A DNA stretch of 64,000 nt, taken from Phycisphaeraceae bacterium (lineage in GTDB: Bacteria > Planctomycetota > Phycisphaerae > Phycisphaerales > Phycisphaeraceae). Each line of letters starts with the position of its first letter. Position 1 is the stretch's first letter. A model generated the notes under the pieces. The model had not been told where the DNA came from, did no database searches, and was given only the letters and a program-made list of their open reading frames with translations. Shown in pieces: positions 9,821-18,111 of this stretch. The position numbers and the translations under genes are program-made. The stretch is taken from NCBI GenBank assembly GCA_020851465.1, contig JADZCR010000001.1, positions 124,001 to 188,000 on the forward strand, in the 5' to 3' direction.

Positions 9821-11014
9821 ATGTCTGCAACCTCTGTTTGGCCAGCCGAAAATCTTCGTGAAGTGCAATCGCTGGTGAGTGAGATGGAATCACGCGATGG
9901 GCTGGCTCCGCTGGACCTCGATCGCTTCTGGGCGGATGACCAGATCGCCAGCAAGGATCCGTTTGGAAAGGCCATTCCACAGTGTGCGTTTGGTGCGACA
10001 CTGACGCGCGAGTGCGTGTTTGATGAGCTGGGGCTGGAAGAAGACCATTGGAAACTGGACCACGACCCGCAGTGGCGCAACCGTGTTTTCAAGGAATACA
10101 ACGACAAGGCGGAGCGTATCGTTGGCCGGCGCATTCTGGATGAGTCACCCTACGATCCGGATTTGGCTTATCCACCCGTCAAAGGTCTGCATGATGTATT
10201 CGAAGCTCAGAACGTCTGGCACGGCAATTCGTGGTGGCTTCATTCATCCGCTCACAGTGAAGACGAGTTGAAAGCTCTGCTTGATCGCGTGGATGCTCGC
10301 GATATCCGCCAATTGATCCTGCCGGAAAACTGGGAGAGTCATAAAGCAAGGCTGCGAGCACGAGGAATTCGAAACGGACTTTATCGCAGTCAACGTGGTC
10401 CGGTGACCTTTGCCACCTCGATTTACGGTGCGGAGGAATTGCTCTATCTGATTTTGGATCGACCAGCACTGGCGGAACGACTGCGCGACACGATCCTGCG
10501 TGTCATGCTGGAAATCGCCCGTATCTTGGACGACGAAGCAGGCTATACGCCGGTGACGGCACCTCGTGGATTTTCTTTCTTTGACGATAACTCCTGCCTG
10601 CTATCACCGGAGATGTACCGCTTCTTCGGCTGGCCGATCCTCAAAGGTATCTTTGACCGCTATGCACCCAATCCGGGTGACCTGCGCTATCAACACTCCG
10701 ATTCCGACATGGGACACCTGCTGCCGCTGCTCGGCGAGTTGCGGCTGACGGGGGTCAACTTCGGACCGCGTGTCATGGTCGAAGACATCCGTGCCCATCT
10801 GCCCGAAGCAATCATCTATGGCGAGATGGCACCATTCACCTACAGTCGAAATGAACACGTCAACATCGTCTGTGAGTTTCTGCGCGACTTCCGAATGGCG
10901 GGAGATTCTCGAGGACTCGTCTTCGCCACCGCAGGTTCGATCAATAACGGCACACGACTCACAAGCATGCGACTGGCGATGGCTGCTGTCCAAAGATTCG
11001 GAAGGTACGGTTGA
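9821..11014 (+). CDS. Uroporphyrinogen decarboxylase (URO-D) family protein
   Basis: A 397-residue protein with the URO-D TIM-barrel pattern: an N-terminal part with WRNRVFKEYNDKAERIVG, a central ILRVMLEIARILDDEAGY helix, then RGFSFFDDNSCLLSPEMYRFF, LRYQHSDSDMGHLLPLLGEL and a C-terminal FATAGSINNGTR. The family holds heme-pathway HemE and many corrinoid/methyl-transfer (MtaA/CmuA-type) or uncharacterised proteins. This sequence diverges from HemE, and no heme or methyltransferase genes are nearby, so HemE is unlikely. No clear ribosome-binding site precedes the ATG. Its neighbours are divergent from cluster 1 and convergent with a prepilin gene. A second URO-D paralogue lies at 13099-14172. 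Confidence 0.72.
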   Translation: MSATSVWPAENLREVQSLVSEMESRDGLAPLDLDRFWADDQIASKDPFGKAIPQCAFGATLTRECVFDELGLEEDHWKLDHDPQWRNRVFKEYNDKAERIVGRRILDESPYDPDLAYPPVKGLHDVFEAQNVWHGNSWWLHSSAHSEDELKALLDRVDARDIRQLILPENWESHKARLRARGIRNGLYRSQRGPVTFATSIYGAEELLYLILDRPALAERLRDTILRVMLEIARILDDEAGYTPVTAPRGFSFFDDNSCLLSPEMYRFFGWPILKGIFDRYAPNPGDLRYQHSDSDMGHLLPLLGELRLTGVNFGPRVMVEDIRAHLPEAIIYGEMAPFTYSRNEHVNIVCEFLRDFRMAGDSRGLVFATAGSINNGTRLTSMRLAMAAVQRFGRYG

Positions 11015-11085
11015 AGTGATCAACCACGAACCGGAAGAAGCCGCCTTCCGTTCTCTTCACAAACATGGCATGACGTCGAACTCGG

Positions 11086-12003
11086 TCATCGACCGGGTCG
11101 GGTGCGATATGCATTGATGCTGCCAAAGGTTTCCCACGTCCAATGCTCGGTGGTGTAACCAGATCGACGAGTGGCGACCTCACGATATTCAGGAAGGGAT
11201 GTTGACGCCAGATCGAGTCCAGACCAGATCACGCTGCCGTCAATCCACAAGGTGTTTCCGCCATCGGGCAGAATCATTCCTTCCGCGGTGAGCGTTTTAC
11301 AGACACCGAAGCGATTGTGTGCTGAAATCCAACCGTAGGGCAGGCGTCCGATCATGTCCGCTGCCATGGGCTTGGTGAGTGAAGGATCCCAAGTCAGACC
11401 ATAGTAAACCTGTGTCGCTCCATAACGATCCTGCGCCAGACCGCGTACTTCGGGGCGTACATAATCGCGCAGCGGCTGGACCGAGTAAGTATCACCCTGA
11501 TGGGCTGGATACTCGGAATAGAGTCTGCCGTCACCATCCCTGCCGAGGATCGGCATGGTCCAGCCGTTGAGCATTGGTCGTGTGTATCCGCTCCAGAAAT
11601 ATAGCTGCGACCAGTTACGGCCGTAGGGGTCAGTGACCAGCGGTCCAAAGTAATGCGCTGTATCCGGCTTGACTACGTTAATGTCACCCAGCAAAGCTGG
11701 ACACCAGCGGATGCTGTCAGCCCAGACATCGCGCCAATATGGAATAGGTGTGCCGTAAATGTCCAGCGCGTTGGGGGAAAAGCCATACCAGTCTTTGTAA
11801 CCCAGCAGCCACCGATTGAAGTCGGACATGTAGATTTCGTTGCCCAGGCCCATCTGCCGCAGGTTGCTGGCGCATTTGACGCGCAACACCGTAGCGCGTG
11901 CTCTCTGCAATGCCGGCAGGAGCATGGCCACAAGCATCGCAATAATCGAAATCACGACCAGAAGTTCGATTAAGGTAAACGCCGCTGGTGTTCGTTTTTT
12001 CAT
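11086..12003 (-). CDS. Prepilin-type N-terminal cleavage/methylation protein
   Basis: A 305-residue protein with a short type IV prepilin leader ([17 protein letters not shown]). The leader ends in F-TLIE, where the prepilin peptidase would cut, and is followed by one hydrophobic helix to about residue 30. Then comes [20 protein letters not shown], usual for planctomycete type II-secretion-like pseudopilins. The C-terminus has [16 protein letters not shown], a variant of the H-X9-DG motif in which the histidine is replaced. The gene follows the GntR regulator on the same strand with an 87-base gap and may share its control. It is probably a minor pseudopilin of unknown cargo function. Confidence 0.87.
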   Translation of the reverse strand: MKKRTPAAFTLIELLVVISIIAMLVAMLLPALQRARATVLRVKCASNLRQMGLGNEIYMSDFNRWLLGYKDWYGFSPNALDIYGTPIPYWRDVWADSIRWCPALLGDINVVKPDTAHYFGPLVTDPYGRNWSQLYFWSGYTRPMLNGWTMPILGRDGDGRLYSEYPAHQGDTYSVQPLRDYVRPEVRGLAQDRYGATQVYYGLTWDPSLTKPMAADMIGRLPYGWISAHNRFGVCKTLTAEGMILPDGGNTLWIDGSVIWSGLDLASTSLPEYREVATRRSGYTTEHWTWETFGSINAYRTRPGR

Positions 12004-12090
12004 CGGTCGTCACCCTGTATCACCGCAGCCGCCTGATCAACCGTGCATCCGTCTTGAATCTGACCGTCTGCCGTTCGGTAATCTTTTCCA

Positions 12091-12792
12091 TCAACGACCG
12101 GACTGGGCGTCCATGAACCGAGTCCAATCCTGCAAAGCCCTTTCGAGATGATCGCTCATCGATTGGGCTGCCCGCGTCGTATCGCCAGCGGCAATCGCAC
12201 GCATGATTTTGTAGTGTTCTCTGCACATGCGGGCGATGTGTTTGACTGCGTTTGCTCCGGTGATCGGAGGCACAGCCATGCCGCTGAAGAATTGATGAAG
12301 GAGTTGCATCTCGCTGACAATGCGAAGCATTTGCTGATTGTCCGCGGCCTGCAACACAAACTGATGGAACCGCTCGTCAAGCTCGTGGAACTGCTGCCGA
12401 TGGGTGGCGGATATGTCACAACCACCCGCATCGCGAATAACTCGTGCAACTTGACGCATCTGACGAACAACAAACTGAAGTTCCGCCAGCAGTCCGGGCG
12501 TGATACGACGGGCTGCGTAAGCAGCTGACGCCCGCTCCAGAGCCAACCGCGTTTCCATAGCCTGACGCATTTCCTGAGCACTAGGCTCCTTGATAAATGC
12601 TCCCAGACCAGGCACCTGCACAACTAAGCCTTCGCGCTCAAGTCGGCGAATCGCCTGACGCATCGGCGTCCGACTTACACCAACTTCCTTACCCAATACT
12701 GCTTCGCGCAAAGCGACACCCGGAGCCAAGGAACGACTGAGCAGCTTTTGTCGCAAATGAGTGTAAGCGCGATGTTCAAGGGTAACCGACAT
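12091..12792 (-). CDS. GntR-family (FadR/FCD subfamily) transcriptional regulator
   Basis: A 233-residue regulator. The N-terminal winged helix (about 8-75) contains LGKEVGVSRTPMRQAIRRLE, the usual GntR recognition helix region. The C-terminal FCD domain carries the D-x3-H pattern in HELDERFHQFV and further histidines in CREHYKIM and MSDHLERAL, fitting a metal- or acid-binding pocket. FCD regulators usually sense sugar acids or organic acids. A 15-bp perfect palindrome sits 15 bases upstream of the start, which suggests autoregulation. The divergently transcribed neighbour is the URO-D protein at 13099 and the downstream same-strand gene is a prepilin, so either may be a target. Confidence 0.9.
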   Translation of the reverse strand: MSVTLEHRAYTHLRQKLLSRSLAPGVALREAVLGKEVGVSRTPMRQAIRRLEREGLVVQVPGLGAFIKEPSAQEMRQAMETRLALERASAAYAARRITPGLLAELQFVVRQMRQVARVIRDAGGCDISATHRQQFHELDERFHQFVLQAADNQQMLRIVSEMQLLHQFFSGMAVPPITGANAVKHIARMCREHYKIMRAIAAGDTTRAAQSMSDHLERALQDWTRFMDAQSGR

Positions 12793-12806
12793 GATTTCGG
12801 AAGAAA

Positions 12807-12821
12807 GTATACGTCGTATAC
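12807..12821. promoter_or_regulatory. Candidate GntR operator palindrome
   Basis: The sequence GTATACGTCGTATAC is a perfect inverted repeat with an odd centre (GTATACG / CGTATAC around T). The GT...AC half-site form is that of FadR/FCD-type GntR operators. It lies just before the regulator's own start codon, in the 306-base space (12793-13098) between two divergent genes. The rest of that space is AT-richer, and I see no second exact copy of the palindrome and no convincing promoter pair. Binding by the adjacent regulator is inferred. Confidence 0.6.
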
Positions 12822-13098
12822 CATCACTGTCAATAATTTTTACCGTTGACGTGAATAGTTCATATCCACTTGTTAATTATCGTGTTTTGATCGTCATAAC
12901 CTTCGGGCATTACCGTACTTTTTCAGGGTTGGTGGCTGGTTGTTCGTGATATAAAAGTCTCTTTTCGATGCGGCAAAAATTCACATCCATGCCAGTTGAA
13001 TCCACCAACTGCTAAAAAATGCTTGCGGTACGCTGTTGACGGGTTACCCGCAATTAACCTGAGGCGGTCACCCGTGAAAACTCTGGTGGAAATGAATC

Positions 13099-14172
13099 AT
13101 GACCAGCGCGCGTCAACGAGTGGAAGCAGCACTTCGAGGCGGACACTCAGAATGCGTCCCCTTCTCCATCTACGAATCCATGATTCCGCAGTGTGTCGAT
13201 GAGCGAAAAATGCGCAATCGCGGGTTGTGCATCGTTGATCGCTCCGTGCCGGTGGTGCGGACCCATCGGCCTAACGTCAAAGCGAGGCAAGAGGTTTATT
13301 GGGAGGGCAGCCGGCAATTTACGCGAACGTGGTACGAAACACCTGTGGGAACTTTGACGTCTCTATCCGAGGCAGGCGGTTTCACTTCCTGGCTGCATGA
13401 GAAGCCCTTCAAGAGTCCGGACGATTATCGTGCCTTGCGATTCTTCATTGAGGATGAGCAGTACGAGCCTTGTTACGACATATTTCAGCGCCGACAGGAG
13501 GAACTGGGTAACGATTTCATTCTCAGGCCGAATCTCGGCCTCGAACCCATGCAGTTGCTCATCACCGGCGGATTAATCGACATGGAGGAATACTGCGTGC
13601 AGTGGTTTGAGAATCGTGATGAGATTCTCAAACTCTATGAGGCTGTAGTCGCCCAACGCCGAAAGCTCTATCCGCTGGTGGCCGCCTCTCCGGCTGGGCA
13701 CACGAACTACGGCGGAAACGTGGTACCCGATATCGTCGGCCTGGAGAACTTCAAGAAATACTGGGTGCCCCACTACAACGAAGCCGCGGAGGTATTTCAT
13801 CGTCACGGCAAACTGCTGGGCTGTCACTTCGATGATGATTGCAAGTTACTTTCCGGTGCCATTGCCGAGTGCGACCTCGATTATGTGGAAGCTTTCACTC
13901 CCGCGCCAGATTCGGATATGACGCTGGCGCAGGCGCGGGAGGTTTGGCCGAATAAGGTTCTGTGGCTGAACTTCCCCTCGTCGCAACACCTGTGTTCGGA
14001 TGAACAGGTCCGAAAAATCGCATTTGATCTGGTGGATTCGCTTGCGAGCGTGGATGGTCTGCTCGTGGGTGTGACGGAGAACATGCCGCCGGAACGCTGG
14101 CGTAACAGTTGCACGTCCATCATGGACGGCTTGGAAGACCACGCCAAGGCACATCCTGAACGGTACCGCTGA
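13099..14172 (+). CDS. Uroporphyrinogen decarboxylase (URO-D) family protein
   Basis: A 357-residue protein. It opens with SARQRVEAALRGGHSECVPF, the classic URO-D superfamily opening (R-x3-A-L-x2-G-x3-R-V-P type). It continues with LITGGLIDMEEYCVQWFENRDEI, a central glycine/asparagine stretch TNYGGNVVPD, HRHGKLLGCHFDDDCKLL and LVDSLASVDGLLVGVTENMP. This is the methyltransferase-like (MtaA/CmuA relative) branch rather than heme HemE. The ATG has GGTGGA 8 bases upstream. It is divergent from the GntR gene and may be controlled by it. No corrinoid protein is encoded nearby, so the substrate is unknown. Confidence 0.75.
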   Translation: MTSARQRVEAALRGGHSECVPFSIYESMIPQCVDERKMRNRGLCIVDRSVPVVRTHRPNVKARQEVYWEGSRQFTRTWYETPVGTLTSLSEAGGFTSWLHEKPFKSPDDYRALRFFIEDEQYEPCYDIFQRRQEELGNDFILRPNLGLEPMQLLITGGLIDMEEYCVQWFENRDEILKLYEAVVAQRRKLYPLVAASPAGHTNYGGNVVPDIVGLENFKKYWVPHYNEAAEVFHRHGKLLGCHFDDDCKLLSGAIAECDLDYVEAFTPAPDSDMTLAQAREVWPNKVLWLNFPSSQHLCSDEQVRKIAFDLVDSLASVDGLLVGVTENMPPERWRNSCTSIMDGLEDHAKAHPERYR

Positions 14173-14202
14173 TGATCTTTCGCGGATCGCAGCGACCGTC
14201 GA

Positions 14203-15570
14203 TCACGTACTCGAGTTGGCTAGTTTCCGCTCAATTTTCTCGATCGCTGCGACCATATCTTTGGCGGAAGCAAAAGGCGGATGTTCGGGGTCGTCGGGCT
14301 TGAGCACCTCGGCCGTCAGTGCCGCCAGTGCCTTGGCTTCCCGGCTATCCGGTCGGTATGCCACCAGGCCCTCAAAATCCGGGTTACTGTGCGGGTCGTT
14401 CATCTGGAGAGCCAGATAAAAAATATCCACGCCTTTGTCCACCTTCTGATGGCTATCTACGATCATGCGTGAGGTGACTTTGCCGCGGCGCATCATCTTG
14501 CCCAGATCGCGTTGAATCTGCGAGGTGGTCATCATTTCGTCAAAGAGCGTGCGAAGCATTGGATTTTCGGAAAGGTTTTCATCCACCCGCACTGCCGAGC
14601 CAAAATCGATGAATCCAACCCCTCTGGGGGTGATGACGAAGTTATCAAGTCGCAAATCGAGATGGATTACGCGAGCCTGATCGTGGAGAACGCTCAGAAG
14701 CTCCGCGCTCTGCCGGGCAAACTCAAGCTGTGTAAGCGGCGCGCTGCCGTTGCGCAACCACTCAAGATAGAGTTTGCGTACAAAGCCGTTGGAGTCTTTT
14801 TGCAAGTCGATAATCTGCGGTACACGCGCGTTGTACGGAGCAGGCAGGTCGCGGCGGAGGATCGACAAAAATGCAGCTTCGCGGGTCAGAAACACCGGAA
14901 ATATTTTTTCGACCAGCTTGCGGGCACCTTTGACGATCGTGTCCATCGACGCCTCAGGCAGCCGCTCGCGCAACCGACCGATGACATTATCCAGCTCTGG
15001 AATCTGCTTAAGTACCGCATAGCCGGTGCGCGGCGGAGGGCATTTCACCAGACGGACGTCATAGGTAAACCGCTCCGTCGTCTGCCCCGGCTGAATGAGC
15101 AGAATCTTCCGCGCAGCAAAATAATGCAGCACTTTACCCAGACCGGGAATAGGTAAACCGAGAAACCGCATGCGCATCGAGGCTGGCTCACGCTCGACAA
15201 TAAAGCCGCGCCGGTCACGATATTTCGTAGCCAGCTCAACTACCTCCTGCTCGCTGCGCGATACAAAGACGAATTGACCGCCCCAGCGCAAGCGGTTGAA
15301 AACATCCTGCGGCAGCGATGGCTGCCCGGTGCTGGCGAACACGTAATCCAGCGGGGCTGATGACGTGGATTCCGCGTGACTCGCATGACCCGATACATCA
15401 CCTGGAAAAAGCGGCGGTAAAAAGCGGCTACGGTCCCGGAACTCAGGATCATGCTCAAATACACCCGCCCGTACTGCACGGATATAGCTATCGCCTTTCG
15501 AGGGGCGAGGATCACCCGCGGCCCCGACGCTGCCGCTGGAAATCGAACTGGTTGTGCTGCTTCCCGCCAA
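14203..15570 (-). CDS. Protein-kinase-like protein with unusual N-terminal domain
   Basis: A 455-residue protein. The C-terminal half has a eukaryote-like kinase fold: catalytic loop VIHLDLRLDNFVI (H303, D305, N310), metal-binding IDFGS (D322), a plausible ATP lysine in GYAVLK (K188) and an alpha-C glutamate near E231. It resembles RIO/lipopolysaccharide-kinase-type families more than Ser/Thr kinases of the PknB type. Residues about 75-130 (DYVFASTGQP, VFNRLRWGGQFVFVSRSEQE) look like the end of a SAM-methyltransferase-type Rossmann fold, without a visible SAM-binding glycine loop before it. The first 30 residues are Ser/Gly-rich. Convergent with the URO-D gene (30-base gap). Substrate unknown. 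Confidence 0.7.
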   Translation of the reverse strand: MAGSSTTSSISSGSVGAAGDPRPSKGDSYIRAVRAGVFEHDPEFRDRSRFLPPLFPGDVSGHASHAESTSSAPLDYVFASTGQPSLPQDVFNRLRWGGQFVFVSRSEQEVVELATKYRDRRGFIVEREPASMRMRFLGLPIPGLGKVLHYFAARKILLIQPGQTTERFTYDVRLVKCPPPRTGYAVLKQIPELDNVIGRLRERLPEASMDTIVKGARKLVEKIFPVFLTREAAFLSILRRDLPAPYNARVPQIIDLQKDSNGFVRKLYLEWLRNGSAPLTQLEFARQSAELLSVLHDQARVIHLDLRLDNFVITPRGVGFIDFGSAVRVDENLSENPMLRTLFDEMMTTSQIQRDLGKMMRRGKVTSRMIVDSHQKVDKGVDIFYLALQMNDPHSNPDFEGLVAYRPDSREAKALAALTAEVLKPDDPEHPPFASAKDMVAAIEKIERKLANSST

Positions 15571-15777
15571 GACTAATCATCCATGCCGCGACCTAATCGA
15601 CGCGGCGGGGACATCTTAACGGAGGTGGCTCAACATGTTCGCAACCACTCCATGCGGGTGAGTGCTTTGATATCTCATACCCTGTCCTAAAAATCTGCTT
15701 GGTTATACTGCCCAGTTCATCTCCGTGAAGTCTGGAGTTCTCCACCCTCACGGAAACCTACTTTTCGGAACCCTCTC

Positions 15778-16596
15778 ATGTATATGGATCGACTCTCAGC
15801 AGCACAGGTCATGGCTCTTTCCCGTGACACGATTGTTGTCCTGCCGCTTGCCAGCATCGAGCAACACGGACCGCACCTACCCGTGGGTACCGACTCGTTT
15901 ATTGGTCAGGGCATCGTGGATCTGCTCGAAGCGGAGTGCCCGGAAACACTGCTGATGCTGCCCATGTTGAAGTTCGGATGCAGCGAACATCACATGTTTT
16001 TCGGTGGGACGCTGACGCTCACACACGAGACTTTTAAGCAGGTAGCTCTCGAAGTCATTGAGTCGATGTACCGCCACGGTTTCAAGCGATTTCTCATTAC
16101 GAACTCGCACGGCGGAAACCGCTCCGTCGGCGGAGTCATCGCAGAAAAAGCTTCCATTCACTGGCCCGACGCTCAGACCATCTTCGTCAGTTGGTTTCAG
16201 CTTGCTGCGGCAAAGCTCAAACCGTTGGTCGAAGGGGCTTATCCCAGCGTCGGTCACGCATGTGAGTTCGAGACCAGCGTGATGATGGTTCTTCACCCCG
16301 ACCTCGTGAACATGAAGAAAGCCCAGGACGACGGCCCCGCCAGCGATGTCTCGCCATTTAAGGGCGATTTACTCGGCGGGTCGAGCGCAGCGTGGGCGCG
16401 ACCGTTCCATGTCATGACGAAGCGCGGTGTCTTTGGCCGTCCGACACTGGCGACGCCGCGCAAAGGACAGCGCATTTTGGATGTGACCATCGGTGAATAC
16501 AAAGTGATGCTCGAAGCAGCGTGGCCGGGATCGACAAAACGTCATTCCGCTTCAACTGCTGCTTCCGACCGACGTACCAAAAAATCCCGCAGATAA
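15778..16596 (+). CDS. Creatininase-family metal-dependent amidohydrolase
   Basis: A 272-residue protein with the creatininase fold signature. SIEQHGPHLPVGTD supplies E28, H30 and D39. NSHGGN supplies H111, and HACEFETS supplies E163. These are the expected binuclear-metal ligands. The family contains creatininase and FAPy deformylase (ArfB-type), and many planctomycete members are unassigned, so creatinine is not implied. The C-terminal 20 residues are basic and probably disordered. It is followed on the same strand by an enolase-superfamily gene, perhaps one pathway. A possible extended -10 (TGG TTATACT region, 15701-15709) and a small nested hairpin (15723-15753) precede the ATG; both are weak. 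Confidence 0.88.
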   Translation: MYMDRLSAAQVMALSRDTIVVLPLASIEQHGPHLPVGTDSFIGQGIVDLLEAECPETLLMLPMLKFGCSEHHMFFGGTLTLTHETFKQVALEVIESMYRHGFKRFLITNSHGGNRSVGGVIAEKASIHWPDAQTIFVSWFQLAAAKLKPLVEGAYPSVGHACEFETSVMMVLHPDLVNMKKAQDDGPASDVSPFKGDLLGGSSAAWARPFHVMTKRGVFGRPTLATPRKGQRILDVTIGEYKVMLEAAWPGSTKRHSASTAASDRRTKKSRR

Positions 16597-16773
16597 AGTC
16601 AACCGCATATGAGCAACCGCAAGAAGCCAACTACGAAGAGTATTGAATACGGCGTCGCCGGTCAGACACCCCTGATTCCCGGCATGAATACCGGATCGTG
16701 GGGAAATGAATCGCCGCGACCAACGCCGGTGCGCCCAAAGGCGTCTGGAGGTTCACGATTACAGGGAGTGGGT

Positions 16774-18069
16774 ATGCGAATCAAAGATATTGAAATCTTC
16801 TGGCTTGATGTGCCGTTCCATCCCATACCGCAGCGAAACATGCAACGTCAGCAACACGGCTGGCGCATCTGTGAAATGTGCCGTGTCACGGGGGAAAACG
16901 GCATGGTCGGCATGGGTGAGACGCTGCCCAATTACACCTGGGGCAAAGTCTCGCAGGCTGCGATCGAGCGTGCCAAAGGCGGCAACGTATTCGAACTTAT
17001 GTGGGACGACTCGCTCGGAGCCGGCCTGCAAATGGCACTGTTTGATCTGGCGGGTAAGGCAGCCGGCGTGCCGGTTCATCGCTTGCTCGGCCAGAAACAC
17101 CGCGATCACTGCCCGATCTCCTGGTGGGGAATCGACATGTCGCCGGAGGACTACGCCAGCGAGACGCGCGCCGCGGTCAAAAACGGTTACACCAGTTTCA
17201 AACAGAAGGCTCGCCCCTGGTGGGATGTATTCGAGCAGATTCGCCTCTCTGCTGCGGAGGTCGATGATAATTTCAAGTTCGATTACGACTTCAACGAACA
17301 CCTCGTCAATGCGTCACACGCGCTGCCCGTGCTCCGAGAGCTAGACACCTGGAAGAATGTCGCCATTTTTGAAGAGCCGATCCCACGCGGGGACATCGAG
17401 GGTAATAAGCGTATCCGTGCCCAGCTACGCAGTTCCATTGCTTTGCACTATGTCGGTCGCGACGTGGTCTGCAATCTTCACCACGATATGTGCGACGGCT
17501 ACGTGGTCGGCGGCGGAGCTTCCACCGTCACCCGCGCCGGTCATCTTTGTCAGGAAGCCAACAAGATGTTCTGGCTCCAGCTTGTGGGTACCGCGTGGAC
17601 TACCACGATGGCGATGCACCTGGGAGCTGTGCTCCAGAACGCACAATGGCCGGCTGTCACCTGCATGAACATGTACGTCGATCAACTGGTGAAAAATCCG
17701 CTCAAGGTCGAGGGTGGATTTATCACTGTGCCCGACAAACCGGGTCTTGGTATCGAGTTCGACGAGCGAGCGATGAAGTATCAGGTCAAGGGACCGGAAA
17801 AGGCACAGGCCGACGCGATCTACGCCATTGTTCGCCCCAGCGGTCAAAAAATCTGGTACCCCGGTGAGTATGGACCCTATGGATTCTGGACACAGTGCTG
17901 GGCTGGCAACGTGCCGATCTGTGAACGCGGTGTGCGTCTCGACACGTGGGCCAATGACGAATCGAAAGAGTGGAAGGCCATGAAAGAGCGGATACTTTCC
18001 AACGGGCCGGTATGGGAGTCACCCACACACGGCCCCTCGCGAGCGATCAAGCCTCGCAAAAAGCGCTAG
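16774..18069 (+). CDS. Enolase-superfamily (mandelate racemase/muconate lactonizing type) protein
   Basis: I start at ATG 16774, which has GGGAG close upstream and gives the family-like opening MRIKDIEIFWLDVPFH (431 residues). The frame is open from ATG 16609, but that adds 55 low-complexity residues without a ribosome-binding site. Visible features are ALFDLAGKAAGVPVHRLLG (capping-domain junction), the KxK motif in SFKQKA at the end of barrel strand 2, a metal ligand in FDYDFNE, and IFEEP on the next strand. Substrates in this superfamily are usually sugar acids. The C-terminal 60 residues beyond the barrel end in a basic tail (IKPRKKR). The specific reaction cannot be assigned. Confidence 0.84.
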   Translation: MRIKDIEIFWLDVPFHPIPQRNMQRQQHGWRICEMCRVTGENGMVGMGETLPNYTWGKVSQAAIERAKGGNVFELMWDDSLGAGLQMALFDLAGKAAGVPVHRLLGQKHRDHCPISWWGIDMSPEDYASETRAAVKNGYTSFKQKARPWWDVFEQIRLSAAEVDDNFKFDYDFNEHLVNASHALPVLRELDTWKNVAIFEEPIPRGDIEGNKRIRAQLRSSIALHYVGRDVVCNLHHDMCDGYVVGGGASTVTRAGHLCQEANKMFWLQLVGTAWTTTMAMHLGAVLQNAQWPAVTCMNMYVDQLVKNPLKVEGGFITVPDKPGLGIEFDERAMKYQVKGPEKAQADAIYAIVRPSGQKIWYPGEYGPYGFWTQCWAGNVPICERGVRLDTWANDESKEWKAMKERILSNGPVWESPTHGPSRAIKPRKKR

Positions 18070-18111
18070 GCAGTCGGGCTTCCAATCTCACGGAAAAACC
18101 CGACCGCTCTC

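Noticed and set aside
9821..11014. hemE assignment for the first URO-D protein
   Set aside because: The sequence departs from HemE and no heme biosynthesis genes are near.
16609..16773. N-terminal extension of the enolase-superfamily protein
   Set aside because: No ribosome-binding site, low-complexity residues and a good GGGAG-preceded ATG at 16774 that matches the family start.
18073..18104. Six-pair stem between convergent genes as terminator
   Set aside because: Stem short, loop about 20 bases, no U-run after it in either direction that convinces.
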